DNA of 64,000 nucleotides from Seriola aureovittata (taxonomy: Eukaryota > Chordata > Actinopteri > Carangiformes > Carangidae): assembly GCF_021018895.1 (NCBI RefSeq), contig NC_079376.1, positions 11,151,001-11,215,000 on the forward strand, in the 5' to 3' direction. Made by a program: the position numbers and the translations under genes. The notes below the pieces were generated by a model. The model saw nothing but the letters and a program-made list of their open reading frames with translations. It searched no databases and was not told the DNA's origin. Shown here piece by piece: positions 1-13,539 of this stretch (positions within the stretch are counted from its first letter, which is position 1; each line of letters opens with the position of its first letter).

Positions 1-364
1 AGCTCTCAAAGCCAATGTCAGAAAGAGAGAGAGGAGAGGGAGAAAGTGAGAGAGGATTCGTGATTAACTTTCATTTCCTAGGCCTTATTATTCCTTCCCC
101 AAATGAAATTTCAGAGGAGGAGATAAATCTTCTGGCAGTGCCCGGTTTTGTGCACCTAACGTCCAGGAATAGCTACTGCTCGCCACTGCTCAGCTTATCG
201 CTTTAAATTCACAGCAAACTAGCTGTCTAGCTTGCCCCGGCAATATGAAAGCCTGCGTTACTTCCGTGTGTGTGTGTGTGCGTGTGTGTGTGTCGGTAAG
301 AGCAGGAGGGAGAGGAAATAAGGTCGTCAGTCAGTCTACCTCAGGTTGATATTTATAGATATGG

Positions 365-366
<2 letters not shown>

Positions 367-418
<52 letters not shown>

Positions 419-486
419 TGTGCGTGTGTGTTTCTGTGTCTGTGTGTGTGTTTCTGCGTCTGTGTGTGTGTGTGTGTGTGTGTGCT
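367..486. repeat. Compound TG microsatellite
   Basis: About 120 bp of TG dinucleotides broken by occasional TTTC and TGCG units. It generates spurious open frames on both strands (poly V/C on +, poly T/H on -). Confidence 0.95.
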
Positions 487-3400
487 GGCCTGTGTGTGTC
501 CATATGTGATATGCGTGCGAGTGTGCGTGTTTGAGGCTCCAGTAATGGTTTATATAAGGAGATCAATAGAATTGAAAGCATGAATCACACAGCCTTTTAA
601 TCACATTCCTCTCAGCTCATTTCTAGATGGACACATGGATAAGTAGATATTGATGTCATGGCTCAACCATCCATCCTGCTCATAATTCTGTTGTAGTGGA
701 AAGGCCGACTGTCCACTGACTCCTGTTACTATCGGCTCTCCTCGCTGCTAGAGCCAACAGGTAACGACCACTTTCCTCTTTCTCTTCTCTTCCAAGAGTT
801 GGACAGCAGGTCTGCAGCTTGAAGTCATTAATACTTTTCCTTTACATTTGCTAGATGAGCACATTTCATATGTGATATTGTAAAAAGGGTTTTAGGCATT
901 CAACTTAAAATTCAAGTTGAACCCGAGAAAAGTTACTCAACTATCCAGTAAGCCCTCAATATAAACGGCGAAATACATGTCCTTTAGAACGACGCATAGA
1001 AGGATTTTCTGATCTGATCCTCCTCCCTGTGAGGATTTTGTCGCTCTGTAACAATGTCACCCGACGTCCTCCTTTGCTCCCGTCATACACTATGTAATCA
1101 TACATATGTCGTTTTGGGACATTTGCTGAAATGATTGATGCCGTTCTTCATTTTGGGTGGACAGTTTCTACCTAGTGCTGGTATGATTGACCTTTGCTGC
1201 ATCATTTCTTTTTAAAATCTGAATTTTCCAAGTTCCCTAACTTAATGGAAATGCAATACTAAATCAGAGTGCTCCTGTGAAAGGGCTACATCAAACATTA
1301 TTAAACATCAATATATCAGTGTCAAATTAATAATGATACATTGGTGTATCTGTTGCAAAAATAAGACTGTGGCCAAGATGATTGATGGTCTTGATTTGGT
1401 AGTAAAATCCACAGAAACTCCAGTGCTTCTCATCACACATATGTCCGTTGTTATGGCAAGGTTGTCGCTGTTTGAAGAAGATAAGCATTCTCAAGCATGG
1501 AAGTGAGTTTTTCATCAGCCATTCCACCATCTGCCATTATGAAAAACCCTCAAAGGTTTCGCTCTGTTTTTCTGAATAAAGAACAGAAACCAACTTTCTT
1601 CCAACAAACCGGCAGATCAAGTACCGAGTTTTGAGCATGCTGGCAACCTTCTTGACGATGGGCGAGCTTGTTAACAATGATTATATTAGAGCAATCATTA
1701 CCACAATTAATGTTATAATTACTTGTTTATCTTTACAGGAATCCATGATAAACTACAATTAGACTGTAATCGGCTGATTTCTATTGTCAGACATTGTGCA
1801 GCTGATATAGTTTTTAAGCAGTTATGCCCTCCGAATGATGTATGCTACTATACTTCTTACCACAAAATTCACACTTAAAGTCAGCATGGTGCTGATTAGG
1901 TCTCAATCGTCTTAGCAGAAACTCACATTTGATTAGGACTCTATTGTAAACATTGTGAAAAACATAATCAAGGCACGGTGACGAATTAAACAGGACAGTC
2001 ATTGTGAGCCTTGGGAAATTCTGTGGTTCAATTTACGATTTGGAAGTGCTGGAGATTTGTTTGCCCAGTCCCTGCTTCATCAGGACAGTCGTATTTCCCA
2101 TCTTTCATTGATATTCATGATGCCTGAGCCCGAGCCATTTGCTCACTTTCTGTGCCAACTATGGTCCACCCACCAGTTATGAAAATTTATGGGTATGTTT
2201 GGAGACCACGGAGACTCATTATAATATCAAGGAGAACCAGTGGACCAAGCATGTGTCGTCTCCTTGTATCTTTGAATTATCTGTCTCGCTTAATCCTCTA
2301 GTCTTGCCTGCACATACTGTCCACAATGTGTAGGTACTGTACCTCTGCGGTGGGAGGGCGGTTAACACCAACAGGCACTTCAATCAAATGTGTGGCGATA
2401 CATTCTGCTTCGCATTACTCCTCTGTAATTACAGGTATGGAGCAGAGCTGTACATGATCAGTGCTGCAGGTGGTAATTATTCTTGTCACACATAGGGGAA
2501 AATGATTGACAGACAACGATGGACATGTAAAAAGAAATACAATATCTCCTTCTTAATTATTGTTAATTTGGATTAGGTGGCTATATCTAGCGGGGGAGTG
2601 TAATGATTGACTGATTGTTCTTGTTAATGATCTCATGTCCTCACAACACCTTTCTTCTCAGTGTTTATTATGTGTTAGCTGCAATCGTATATAATGAATA
2701 AGATCTAATTTATATAGACTGTAAGGTAAAAAAGACACCAAATGAATCATGGTTGTGATGCCATTAAAACTGAACATTGAGCTTGTTAGCAGATGAGTAT
2801 TGTTGGTGGTTCAGCCTTTTATTCCTTAGGGGTCAGACCCTGGCATTCTGCAGTGCATAACTGGGAAGCTGTTTGTTTCTCTCACTTTGTGCATATACAA
2901 TTTGTGTGTAGGCGTATGTATTTTACATATTGGCCCCTGTCAGACTGTGAGAGGTAGAAACAGGGTCCCTGTGGCTTGGCATATGTTTTGTATGTTCTGT
3001 GACTGCATGCTTTCCCTCCACCTTGATGCCCGCAGTAATGCCACTGCAAATTCTGCCATATTTGCAGACATTTTCAGCTTTCCTCTGTTTGACTTGTATT
3101 GTCTTGGCTGCCAATTCGATCATACAGGTATGCACACACTGTGCTGACACATAAACAAGCAGAACCACAAACAGAAGAGTGTGTGTGTGTGTGTGTATGT
3201 GTGCGTGCGCGTGAAAATGGAGAAGCCTTCATGAATGTGTTGGCAGCGTCTGTGTGAGTGTGTAATTGTCATCAGACTTGGATCAAACAAATCCGTAGAT
3301 TCTGGGAAGACTGAACTTGTGTGCTGGCTGCAGCAGGCTCATCTGAGCGTGGATTTGAAACGCTGCCTAAACTGGGGAGAAGCGATGAGCAGAGCGGAGA

Positions 3401-3584
3401 AAAGACCTTTAAGGGATCACGTTTTCAGGCCATTAGCCTTTTGTCTAGGTTTTTTGTCTACTGCTTCTTGGTTCCTGTTGGTGGCACGGTCAATAGTTAA
3501 TTAAAGGCTGACACAGGAGAAGGGCCTTCATACTGCTGGAGAGTGGAATGGGTCTTCTCTGATTTACTTCACTGAATAACACAC

Positions 3585-3649
3585 CTCTTCTCTTCTCTTC
3601 TCTTCTCTCTCTTCTCTTCTCTTCTCTTCTCTTCTCTTTTCTTCTCTTC
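3585..3649. repeat. (TTCTC)n pentanucleotide microsatellite
   Basis: Roughly 13 units of a TTCTC motif with one CTCT slip and a TTTT variant. It is a pure pyrimidine run on the + strand, and its complement gives the poly E/K/R frames on the - strand at 3490-3775. Confidence 0.95.
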
Positions 3650-4043
3650 ATTAAAACTAACATTAACACCCATATTGGATGACTCCTCGCCCCTGTGTAG
3701 TGGGGTTGAAAGTAAGGTTGTGGTGGATGGGTTTGTAGCATGTATGACTTTCATGCTGGAGACCAGCATTTGCATCTTGTCCGTTACAAAGCAATTACTG
3801 TTTGTCTTTAATTAACCATAACCATGATTTTTCCCCTAACCTTATCCCCTAACCAAGTGTTTAGTTGTCAAACACCATGATTATAGTATATCTGCTATAA
3901 CCACCATCTTTCCCTAAAATTAACTGCACTGTAGTTGTCGAGTACAAATATTTTAGAAAGTGAGAAAATCAAAAATGTTGGCATTTGTTTAAAAAAGCAT
4001 TGTTTAATGCAGTCTGGTTTTTGCAGAATTAATGTTCTCACCA

Positions 4044-4274
4044 TTTTCACTGCAGACATTTTGACTTGTCATAGCAGGAATAGTACAGGTGTAACTAACA
4101 ACGCTAATGATGGCTCTATTCCATATAGGTGTCACAGTAAACGATACCAATGAGCCGGCAAGATTAACAGCATGAAACTGGAACACCTCAATGAAATTCA
4201 GCCATCATTATTAATGTTGTTAATTACACCTGTGCTTTTCCTGCCATGACATACCGAAATGTCCGCCTTGAAAA
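4044..4274. mobile_element. Palindromic MITE (long terminal inverted repeats)
   Basis: The arm at 4044-4115 (beginning TTTTCACTGCAGACATTTTG) pairs with the reverse complement of 4200-4274 (beginning TTTTCAAGGCGGACATTTCG) at high identity over about 70 bp. A weaker complementarity continues inwards (about 4116-4133 with 4181-4199), so most of the 231-bp element is one foldback. It encodes nothing. This architecture is that of a non-autonomous DNA transposon, and elements with a very similar sequence are, to my recollection, common in teleost genomes. Target-site duplications are not clear, so the superfamily is left open. Confidence 0.75.
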
Positions 4275-6386
4275 CAGCTCATTAAATGTACTTCTCCTGG
4301 AACCTGGCAAGTGGTCTGCGTGTTTTCTCTGTACCTACACTCCCTTTCCTCCATGCTCAAGATTGTTTATCCACACAACATGGGAAGACCTCATGGGAAA
4401 TAACAGCAATTAGACCTCTGGCTGTCAGCTCCTTTGATATTTACTTTTGATGATCTGCCCCCTATATGTACTTTGTTTGATCAGCTCACAGCTTGTTGGC
4501 TGCTGTGTTTTGCTGGAAATTAAACCATTGTTTGCCTCTTTTTAAATCGACAGGAAAACAGTAATGGCATTTTCGTGCCAGTTTATCCTCTATCGGCCTC
4601 GTTCCTGATGAATATCTCAGCGGTCACTGACCGCAGAGCATTCTAGGGTGCCCTTTTTGTTTGTATGCCCACACCACCAGTTCCCCTCCAATGGGGAGCA
4701 AACATCTTTCAACTAATGATCTACTTTACATTTGTTTTAATTAGGTGTATTTAAATAGCTCTGAGCAATAATTAACTAGCCAGAGCATCGAAGTGGGAGT
4801 AAGTGAGTGAGTAAGGCTTTTCTGCTGTGGTGTGTTGTTGTTGTTTTCCTTCTGCAGTTAGTTCCATCAGCCAGGGCACTGTGCCAAAACTGCATTAAAC
4901 AGGAGCTTGTTCTATCTTCCCCCTCTTCTTCTTTCCTGAACATCTCCAGAGGGAAGGGGGTCTGCCTCTGGTCGCCACACATCGCCTGCATGACAACAAA
5001 CCCACCACGGGACAGGTGCAGAATGAAAGAGTGAGAGTGCAAATCGACAGCCCGACACAAACGTGATTGAGAAGAGACGGGAAAGACAGACGGATTGGTG
5101 GAGAGGGAATGTGACACAGGGAGGGAGGGGAGAGGAGGGGGGAAGGCGGGTGAAAGTGGGCGGATGCTTCCAGGGCACAGCTCAAGATGGTGTTTGAAGT
5201 GCTCCGGGGGTCTTTTCCCTTTATTGTCTCTCTTAATGAGCTTTTTATGTTCTTGTGTATTTTACACACCATGTGATGGTTGCTGAACGCCTCCTCAGCG
5301 GCCTCCTGATGGATCTGTTCTTTTTCATCCGGCTATTCACCACTGCATGTAAATTTAATTATAAGCATCTGGTTAGTGAATAGGACTAATTAGTGGATAG
5401 AGGCTAGAACATCAGGTCAGAGGCTCTCCTCTCCCTTCCACCCCCATGTCCTCACCCTCTCCCCTCTATCCCTCTGGCAGAGATTATGCCGCTTTTTCGG
5501 ACTGGTGCATGGCTGTGTTCATGCTGCTGCTTCTCAGATTTGAGGGCTGAATAGTTACTGCAGGAAAAGCAAAATAAGGTTTGGACAATTGAAAAGTACT
5601 TCAAAACAAAACTAGGACCGAACTGTCACAAGAATGAGACGGATCATCCTTGCAGAATAACACTCAGAATTCAAATGCGCAGCTGGCCTTATAGAAAAAC
5701 AAACAGTCTTTAATTAGAGGAGAAGGGTGAATTCCAATTGAGGTGAACGCATAACCTGTTAAGGGGATTATGCAGAAAAGGGAGGCTTCTGAAACCCCAA
5801 AGAAACACTAAAGTTTGCTTTCAAAGATTCTGTGTGATTTCAAACACTGTACTCTCAGAGCCAGGAGCTGCTCCCTGGGCATGTTTTCCACCAAAATATT
5901 GCCTATAATGATGCAGCCTGCGGGCTGTAGAGTTATCCCCTCAGACTTTAAAATGAAAGCATTTTTTTGCACTCTCAGTACTCCAAAACTTAAAAGAACC
6001 CCCCCCCCCCATCAGTAAAATACTTCTATTCACTTAGCCTATAGACAGTGGGTCCAGCAACATTTTCCTTTTTTTTTTTTTTTAAAGATCTTTGCCAAGG
6101 TTATTTGTCTTTCCTAAATTGGCAAAGACTGCTTGAGTGTGAAACGGAAAGATTGATTCATTCATTTGTTCCGTGGTATTTAAAAGCTCACAGGAAGAAC
6201 AAATGTGCTCGCGGTTTCTCTGGTCCATGAAATGATCTGACAGCTGATGTTTAAATGCTGATGTTCTTTCTCTCTCTTTGTCATGTGATGGAAAGCTTCT
6301 TCTTGCCCCATTTCCACAATCATCACAGCATATAGCAGGCGGTCGTAACTTATTGTCTATTGATGTTTTGCTACCAGCCATCTTTT

Positions 6387-6423
<37 letters not shown>

Positions 6424-7555
6424 TCTGACCTAATTTTTATCAGTATAAAACTAGCAATTAGTGGCGAACATGAACATTAGTCCCTGTCTCTCTTCTCTGC
6501 CTCCAGGAGGCCCTGGAAGTAATAGCCTTAGTCAAACAATAACAAGATGCTGTACAATATGTCAGAGCAGACCTCACTAAATGGATGTGATGTTTTAATG
6601 AGGAAGTGATGGCACTGAAGAAAAGGAGATGAGGGAAGCAGGAATAGATAGGAGGAAGAGGAGGACGTGCTCCCTTACCTTGGAGGAGAACACAAGTCGT
6701 TTAATTGTGTTGTAATGGAGGTCAGTGCTTACATGGTGTCTCGGCAGTCAGCAACCCTTGGTCCCCCAACTGGCCTCAGAGTCTCCAGGGCTCCATGGCT
6801 AAATGTCTGATGTCTGTAAAGGAGATGAAGAGTGATGGTGCAGGAGGATGAAACAGAAGACAACATGGCGGACCTCTAAGGCCTTGTTTCATTTAGTCCA
6901 CTGGTCACAGGGGGGAGTGCTGACTGACAGTAGAGGTGACTTGCCTGTCTACTCAGCTGATTGCTGCACTGACTGACTCTCCCTCTCTCCCGCTGTCTTT
7001 CTCTTTCTCTTTATATCTACCTCCGTTGCACTCACAGACTTTTCTCTTGCTTTATCTCCCCCTTCCTCTCGCTCCTGTTGGATATCTGTCAGCTAAGAGG
7101 AAGGTTTAGTTTGGGAATAAACATAATAATGAGGTGGATAAAGAAACAAGAAAATGTCAGACAAGTTACAAAAGGAGAAACTGTTTCTTGTCTTTTCTTT
7201 GACAGTGGTAGGTCAGAGCATTCGCTTTGCAATTTCATTTCTTTGCACAAAAGCTGCAAGTAGTTCAGGTCAGTTATATTTTGGCAGGGGGCAGCTCTTT
7301 AGAGATATATATTTCTGGGGCAACTATGGTGTATTTTGGCTTGAAGAGAAATTTGAATTTAATGCGACTGTAAGGTTACAGGGAATGAATCAGTAAAGTG
7401 AAGGTAAAGGGCCAGCAGTGCTTGTGTTCTGTAGTTTGAATGGTTGGTGCAACCATGCAGCTGCAGCTTCTAGCTAAATCCATGCACACACACTATTTGC
7501 TGTATCACACAACATTTTACACTTGTCCACCTGCTGTTATCTCATCATGTAATAG
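4275..7555. other. Non-coding flank, no gene seen
   Basis: Mostly unique sequence. It includes a G-rich run (5119-5150), a C10 run (6001-6010), a T30 tract (6390-6420) and a TAATTAG-containing segment at 5340-5400 that could be regulatory. Overlapping frames at 4776-5286 are open on both strands by chance of composition and resemble no family. Confidence 0.55.
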
Positions 7556-9084
7556 TTTAAAGGTGTAACGTGTAAGATTGTGCTACTTGCTCCACCTCTA
7601 TAGGGGTCAGCATTTCACCTGTTTGCCCCTGTACAGTTAATCATGTTGTTGTTTTCCCCATGTTCCTTATAATTTATCATTTATATGTGCATTTATTGTT
7701 GATAGTTAAAAGTGTTGATAGCACTGAAGCAAATTATGAGTACTTGTAATACAAACAGTATGTTTTTATTTGGGTACAGCAGAATGAGGAAGGCACAATC
7801 ATCACAAAGGCAGAATCAGAAATTAAGGTTTATTGCCATGGAGGTTTTTACTTACAAGGTATTTGGCTTGGTATTTGGTGCACTATACAATAAACATATT
7901 AACAGGAAATAAAAATACAAAGGTAAAATACTGCAACAGTCAAAAAGATAAATATACATAGATACACATATTCAAAAAATAAAACAATGAAAAAATGATG
8001 TACAAAAGTGTTGACAAAACTCCTGCTGAGCAGGATGTGCAGAAGATCACAGTATAGACAATATCTGTTCTTTGCAGGGATAATACTCCAAGGTGTTACT
8101 GTAGTGTGGTTGTTTATGGTTGATGAGGCCAGATGCAGAAGAAAAGGCAGGTGCTGGTCCATCACTGGGGATGACTGGACTTACAGACAAACATGTGATA
8201 CGACAATAAGTTTAGATCATACAAGTTCTTCATATTCAAACATATTAGGTCTGTTGTGTGCGTATGATAAATAGTAAGGATAGATATGAATATGCTAAAA
8301 TAAATACAGTATTAGTCAGTGGTTCCTGAACCCGCTGGTTCTGGATCAAACAGTCACTTTGTCTTACTAAAAAGTTACTGACGCATGTAGCTGGACAACA
8401 GCCGCAGGAACAGGCTAAATTCTACTAAATCGCTAAAACGTCTGTCGACATCATCAATCATACATTTATGCCACTTGAAGTGTTTGTCGGTACGGCTTGT
8501 CATTTGCAATAATGATACTTTTCGCAACAGACCAACATTAGATGTTACTCACAAGTCTAACAGAAAAATTGCAGCTTGTGTCAAACCGCATCTCTTTACT
8601 CGCCCGGAGTTGTCTCTAGCAGTGGAAAAACACCAGGCTTTACTCGTGTTTCTTCTTTTATTGCCATTGAATGTGGTTTCTTGTAAGAGCAGTCTTTCGA
8701 GATGGAGATGAAGATCGCTTTCTAGGCTCTTCAGACATCTCTGTGTTTTTTGTGATGTTAGTTCAGAGTTTTTTTTTTTTTTTTGTCAGGAGCTGTAGCA
8801 TAACTTCACGCTCTGGATGAAACTTTGTGGGACTGAGGGCAGACTAGACGCTACACTGACTCACACAGCATGTAGTGTCATAAAGTGGTATTACAACACA
8901 GCCCGGAATGCAGCTAGTTGGTTAGCATGCTAAGTTCAGTAGATATCTCCTAAATACAATAGATGGAAGTCTTGGTCATGACATCATCACTGTGGCTCCT
9001 TCACATACTATTGATAATGTTAGTTCATTTTTTGAACATTTAAACAAAAATTCTGGCCAGATCTTACACATCACACCTTCAAAA
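7556..9084. mobile_element. Candidate TIR-bearing DNA transposon, non-coding
   Basis: The left end AAGGTGTAACGTGTAAGAT (from 7559) matches the reverse complement of the right end (AAGGTGTGATGTGTAAGAT, 9061-9079), giving inverted termini about 27 bp long with a few mismatches around a 1.5-kb body. The body holds no transposase-like frame, so this would be a non-autonomous or decayed copy. No convincing target-site duplication is visible. The body may be a composite of nested repeats rather than one element. Confidence 0.5.
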
Positions 9085-9269
9085 GAGGTTTTAAGTTAAA
9101 AGACAGCGAATGCTAAATCAAAATCAGCCCATATCTAAACATTGTTTACTTACCTATAACAGCAAAATGATTGGCCTATAATCATAAAGGAGCCATTTGT
9201 AAGTTTTTCTATTGCTACATAGCCAAAGTTACTAACAGCTATTTAAGTACTTACCAGTCTAGAGGGAAC

Positions 9270-9485
9270 ATTGCAAGTTAAGCATCAAACTTTATTCTTT
9301 TACTCGCCAAGGGCCGTCTCCAGTGTTGAAAAACAACCCTTTTGTTTTGCTTGTATTTCTATCCCTTCTTGTCTTCTACTGAAGTTAGCATGCCAATGTG
9401 CTAGCCCTGGTCTGCTTGTCGTCTCTTTTCAATACTGTGTCACTGTAGCGTCCAGTCTGCCCTGAAGAGGTAGTGCTGCTCAGAG
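9270..9485. repeat. Rearranged partial copy of the 8.57-8.87 kb repeat
   Basis: The first half (about 9299-9360, TTTACTCGCC...AAAAACAA) resembles 8596-8650 in direct orientation. The second half (about 9440-9467, CACTGTAGCGTCCAGTCTGC) resembles 8834-8862 in inverted orientation. This suggests a related, internally inverted repeat copy next to the 7.56-9.08 kb element. Confidence 0.5.
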
Positions 9486-12318
9486 GATGTATCATAACCT
9501 CTTGTATTGTAAATGAAATTATGGCTGAAGCTCTCGGCAAGACTGGTAAGGTAACAGGTGTTCATGTTAATGTTGGCCAAAGTTGTGGCAATAGCAATAC
9601 CCTGACCATAGCAAAGTAGAAATTTTAGCCTTAGGCAAACCAACCAAACCTTAACGATAGTGTTGTCACATCACAAAACTGTTATTCTTTTCAGTGATAA
9701 GAAGTAGAACTTAAATGACAGTAGTCAGCACACATGGTGGAAGATTCATGTTTAAAGATCAACGTGACGAAAACAAGATGAAAAGCTAAAAATGTCACAG
9801 AAATGGTGGTGATGTCTTCAGATGTGTGTTCTCAGTGCAGAATCACGTCTTTGCATCTGTACATGGACAACACTGTTAAGCTAACAATCACTTCCACCCT
9901 GAGGCCACTGAAGAGGTCACAGCAGTGGTTTGTGCCAGAGAAAGGGAAAACTCAATACAACACATCCCTTTGGACCAGAGGGAGTTGAAGAGAAGAGTTT
10001 AACAGGAAAGAGCCAAGACAAGTTACTTGGTTTTTAAAGGGTCTGTCCTCATAAAAGAGATGATTAAAATGTTTTTGTGCAATGGGATGTAACATTGGTG
10101 AGGCTGTGAAACTTTTTGATATAGTCAAAACAACCCACCGTAGCTGGCAGCCTATCTTCTAAATGGCTAATAAAAGAAGTGTTTGTAGACTTAATGTTTT
10201 ATTTGGTTTGTTGAGAAGGAAATGTGACATTAACCTTTTTTTCCCTGGTAAACACAACATAAGCAGAGGCCTCAAACAGTAGCAAGAGGGAAGAATGAGA
10301 AAAGAGAGGGGGAAGCATAAACAAGTCGGGTCTGGCTGAGTGAGCAAGCTAATTAACTCGAAAAACTATAAAAATGTAAATTGCAATTTGCTACCGTGGG
10401 CATCTAATTAAAGCCACTGGAATGTTAAGGACCAAATTGAATTTGCTTAAGAAGAGGAAAAATATATGATTTCACCATATTGTCAGGTATCGATCGCCTA
10501 CAGTGGCTTTCCTCACAGCCATACAGAGAAAGAAAAAGAGGGTGAGGGGGTTGGTGGGTTGCAGAGAGAAGTCCAAAAAGGTTTGCACAGAGAAAACTAG
10601 AGAGACAGATATGGTGGCGAAGTAAGTGTTCCTGCAAAAACAAAACAGTTTGGCAGAGAAAATGTGACGACAAAACACAAAGCCCGCCAGAGACAAAGAA
10701 TGTAATCAGAGCCAAATGGCCTTCCTAATACTCCACAGGTGCACAACACAGACGGTTACATGATACTTGGAAGAGTTATATGAAATGAGGATTGACTGGG
10801 ACCTGTTAAAAATCCTTATAAGGTTCACCAAGCCTCTACGATCCTCCATGGCCCTGGAGTTAATTGTCTTAGCTTAAATGGTGCAGTGTATGTATGATAT
10901 TTCAATGTAATTATTGTGCATGCAAAATTGTTGTAGTTTATCTCATTATATCATGTCCTCTGGGCATGTGATTAGTTCCATGTTTGTGTAGTTGTGTGCA
11001 TGTTTGTGTGTGGATATGTCTTTGTTGGAGTGTGTACATACGTGCATATTTTCATGCATGACAGTAAATAAGAAAAAAAAAAAAAAAAGAAGAAAAACCC
11101 CTCATGCGTCATTGTTGAAGCGCCAAGCCGCTGCTCTTAAATGCCAGTCCATTTCTCAATCCAAAACTGGAGGTGTATGAAAAAAACAAACCCTGGGGGG
11201 ACGTTAGCCAGCTACTACACACACTTTATTTTTTACTCATTCTGTTTTTATTTTACAGCTGCACAGCTCTGAATATTTAAGCTGTCATTATACCAGATGG
11301 GCACAGGAAGGCAGAGGATTGTATGGCTTTTATTGAAGTAATAAACAATAATCACTAACTCCCCTAACAAACAGAGCTTTCCCGATTGAATGCTCTGGCT
11401 TTCTCCGTCATGATGTTAAATTCTGTTAAAGCCTTTCCTCTGTTACTTCTCATTTACCCTCCTAATCCTCGCCTATATGTGAAACAGGATCCATCCACTA
11501 ATGAAAGGTATTTAGCAAGCTTGAGAAACACATAATTTATTTTATTCTCTCCATCTCTTTAAACTAAAACATCTTTTCATTTTGAGTTGAATGTACCATG
11601 TTTGAAGGGTGGAATTGATTTCATTTGGAGGGAGTCTACACGGCTCGTTGTGGACCTAAGAGCAAAGTTAGCTTATAAGAATGAAAGCTCTGATGGACAA
11701 ATTTACAAGCAGCTATAAATTGTTCCTTTTCTTCTCTCCTGCCATTTCCTCCCTCCTCACCCCGGCCTACCAGCGTCCCTGTCGACGGTTGCAGTTTGTT
11801 AGCTCAGTAAAAGTTTTATATGTGCAGAAGAGAGGAATGGTCTGTCTGTTGCTGGCATGAGTTACGGGCTGCAGTAAACAAACTTGAAAAAAGCGATAAA
11901 TAGACCGAATCAGGATGGCAGCTCCAATAACGCATTAACAAGAGTTGCTAGGCTGCTCAAGACTTGCTATTGTCGGGGTACAGTATGAGTGTGATGTGTG
12001 TATGTGTGCGCACATACCTGCCGGGATGTATTCCCAATTTTTCTTGTCTCCTTGAACAACCAGACTTCACCCTCTAACACTGTCTGCCCCTCATTTTGCT
12101 TCCAGTATTGTGCAAATACTCTTTTAAATCTTCTCCTTATGGTAATATTTTACTGTGACTGAAAATTTACACTTTTTAGCACAAATATATGCAGGAGCGT
12201 AGAGAAGCAAGTAGGGACATATGGCAACAAAATGCTATCCAAAAGGACAACAACAACAACACAAAAACAAAAATGACCAAAAAGTTCAATAAACTTCTGT
12301 TTTAGGTAAAATTATTGC
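9486..12318. other. Non-coding flank, no gene seen
   Basis: No protein family recognised in any frame. Contains an A16 run near 11072 and otherwise unique-looking sequence with scattered AATTAA words. No RNA gene recognised. Confidence 0.55.
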
Positions 12319-12663
12319 AGGGCTGTTACAGCTGAAACAATTAAATGATTCGTCTGTTGACGGAAAAATAATCAGCCATTAGTTTCATAAATGATTCATC
12401 ATTTAAGTTATTATTTTCGAGCAAACATGCCAAATATTCCCTACTTTCCAGCTTATCACTTACTGCTTTTCTTTGTCTTGTGTGATAGTAAATTGTATTT
12501 CTTCAGGTTTTGGACTGTTAGTTGGACAAAACTGTTTTCAAAATGCCATAGTGGGTTTTAGGAAATCCTTCAGGACATTTTATACACTAAGCAATGATTT
12601 AATTAATTTCAAAAATAATCGACAGATTAATCAATATTGAGAATAATCATTACTCGCAGCCCC
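12319..12663 (-). repeat. Ancient teleost interspersed repeat (GCTGCAACTAAYGATTATTTTC-type)
   Basis: The right end reads on the - strand as GGGGCTGCGAGTAATGATTA, followed by AATCTGTCGATTATTTTTG; the left end has AGGGCTGTTACAGCTGAAAC. The body keeps the phrase GGTTTTGGACTGTTAGTTGG. From recollection this is the order of blocks in a repeat found widely in ray-finned fish. It is non-coding and well diverged. Class (DNA transposon remnant or other) is left open; a repeat-library comparison would settle it. Confidence 0.7.
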
Positions 12664-13504
12664 ATGAACAAATATTATTCTTATTTCGTGCACTCCCTAT
12701 ATGATCTGATAAACAGCTGCCATTGGCTACTCAGAGATTTTGCATTCACTTTGTGTCAAACAAAATTGCATTGAGATTGAGGAATCGCTGTATGACTTGC
12801 ATTTAATTTTCTTCACTCTCCCTTTGCCTCTCTCCTTCTCTTTCACACTTACAAACATTCACGGATGCTGGATTGATTGTATGTCACCTTCACTAAGCAG
12901 TGTGTTATTTATATTTATATTAATTCAATTTCATAGGAATGTATTGTGTCAGTAGTATGTCATTCTTTTATGACGGAGGGCAGACACACAAGAAAGCACA
13001 CACACATAGACTAGTGCATATTGATCACATGTAAACGACTCAGGGAGCAAAGCTGAGTGAGAACTACGATATACATTTATGACTTTTAGGAAATGATGGT
13101 TAACGATTACCTCAGCATTGTTTTTTTTTTTTGTTTCTTTTTTTACTGAATAAAGACATTTATATCTTTCCTCTGCTGGTTTCGGCACCTAGGGCCATTT
13201 TTTCACACCAACTGCATTCCAACTTTACATATTCATTGCCTTAAGAACAAAATAATTTATTACAACAAACAACCTATTAATAAAAAATCAATATGAGACT
13301 CCCAGAAGTGTTTTGCGCAAAACGTTAATGAATTTTTAAAAACCTCTTAGGTGAAACAAATTGAAAAACTGAAGAAAGAAAAGTAAGAGGGTGCTGGATG
13401 CCAGATGCAGACTATATGAGGCAAGTGATATGAAACAAATAACCGTGCCAAAATTATTTTTTTGTTTGCATTCAGCCTTAATGATGAAAATGTTTTGTGT
13501 CTAA

Positions 13505-13539
<35 letters not shown>

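Larger units (their letters stand above)
1..4043. other. Non-coding flank, no gene seen
   Basis: Contains TG-rich microsatellites (264-291, 367-486, 3179-3210) and a TTCTC pentanucleotide tract (3585-3649). Short frames such as 4-letter TG/CA-coded peptides at 336-583 are microsatellite translations. A - strand frame at 1814-2002 has one C-x2-C pair but no zinc-finger histidine spacing. Around 3810-3920 is a degenerate CCTAACC-rich stretch that may be an old dispersed repeat. Nothing else is recognised. Confidence 0.6.

Noticed and set aside
1814..2002. - strand peptide with FKCEFCGKKY, reminiscent of a C2H2 zinc finger
   Set aside because: Only the C-x2-C half is present; no histidines at x12/x3 spacing, no linker, and no repeat of the motif.
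4776..5286. Overlapping 75-125 codon frames on both strands
   Set aside because: G-rich/C-rich composition gives stop-poor frames on both strands; no family resemblance.
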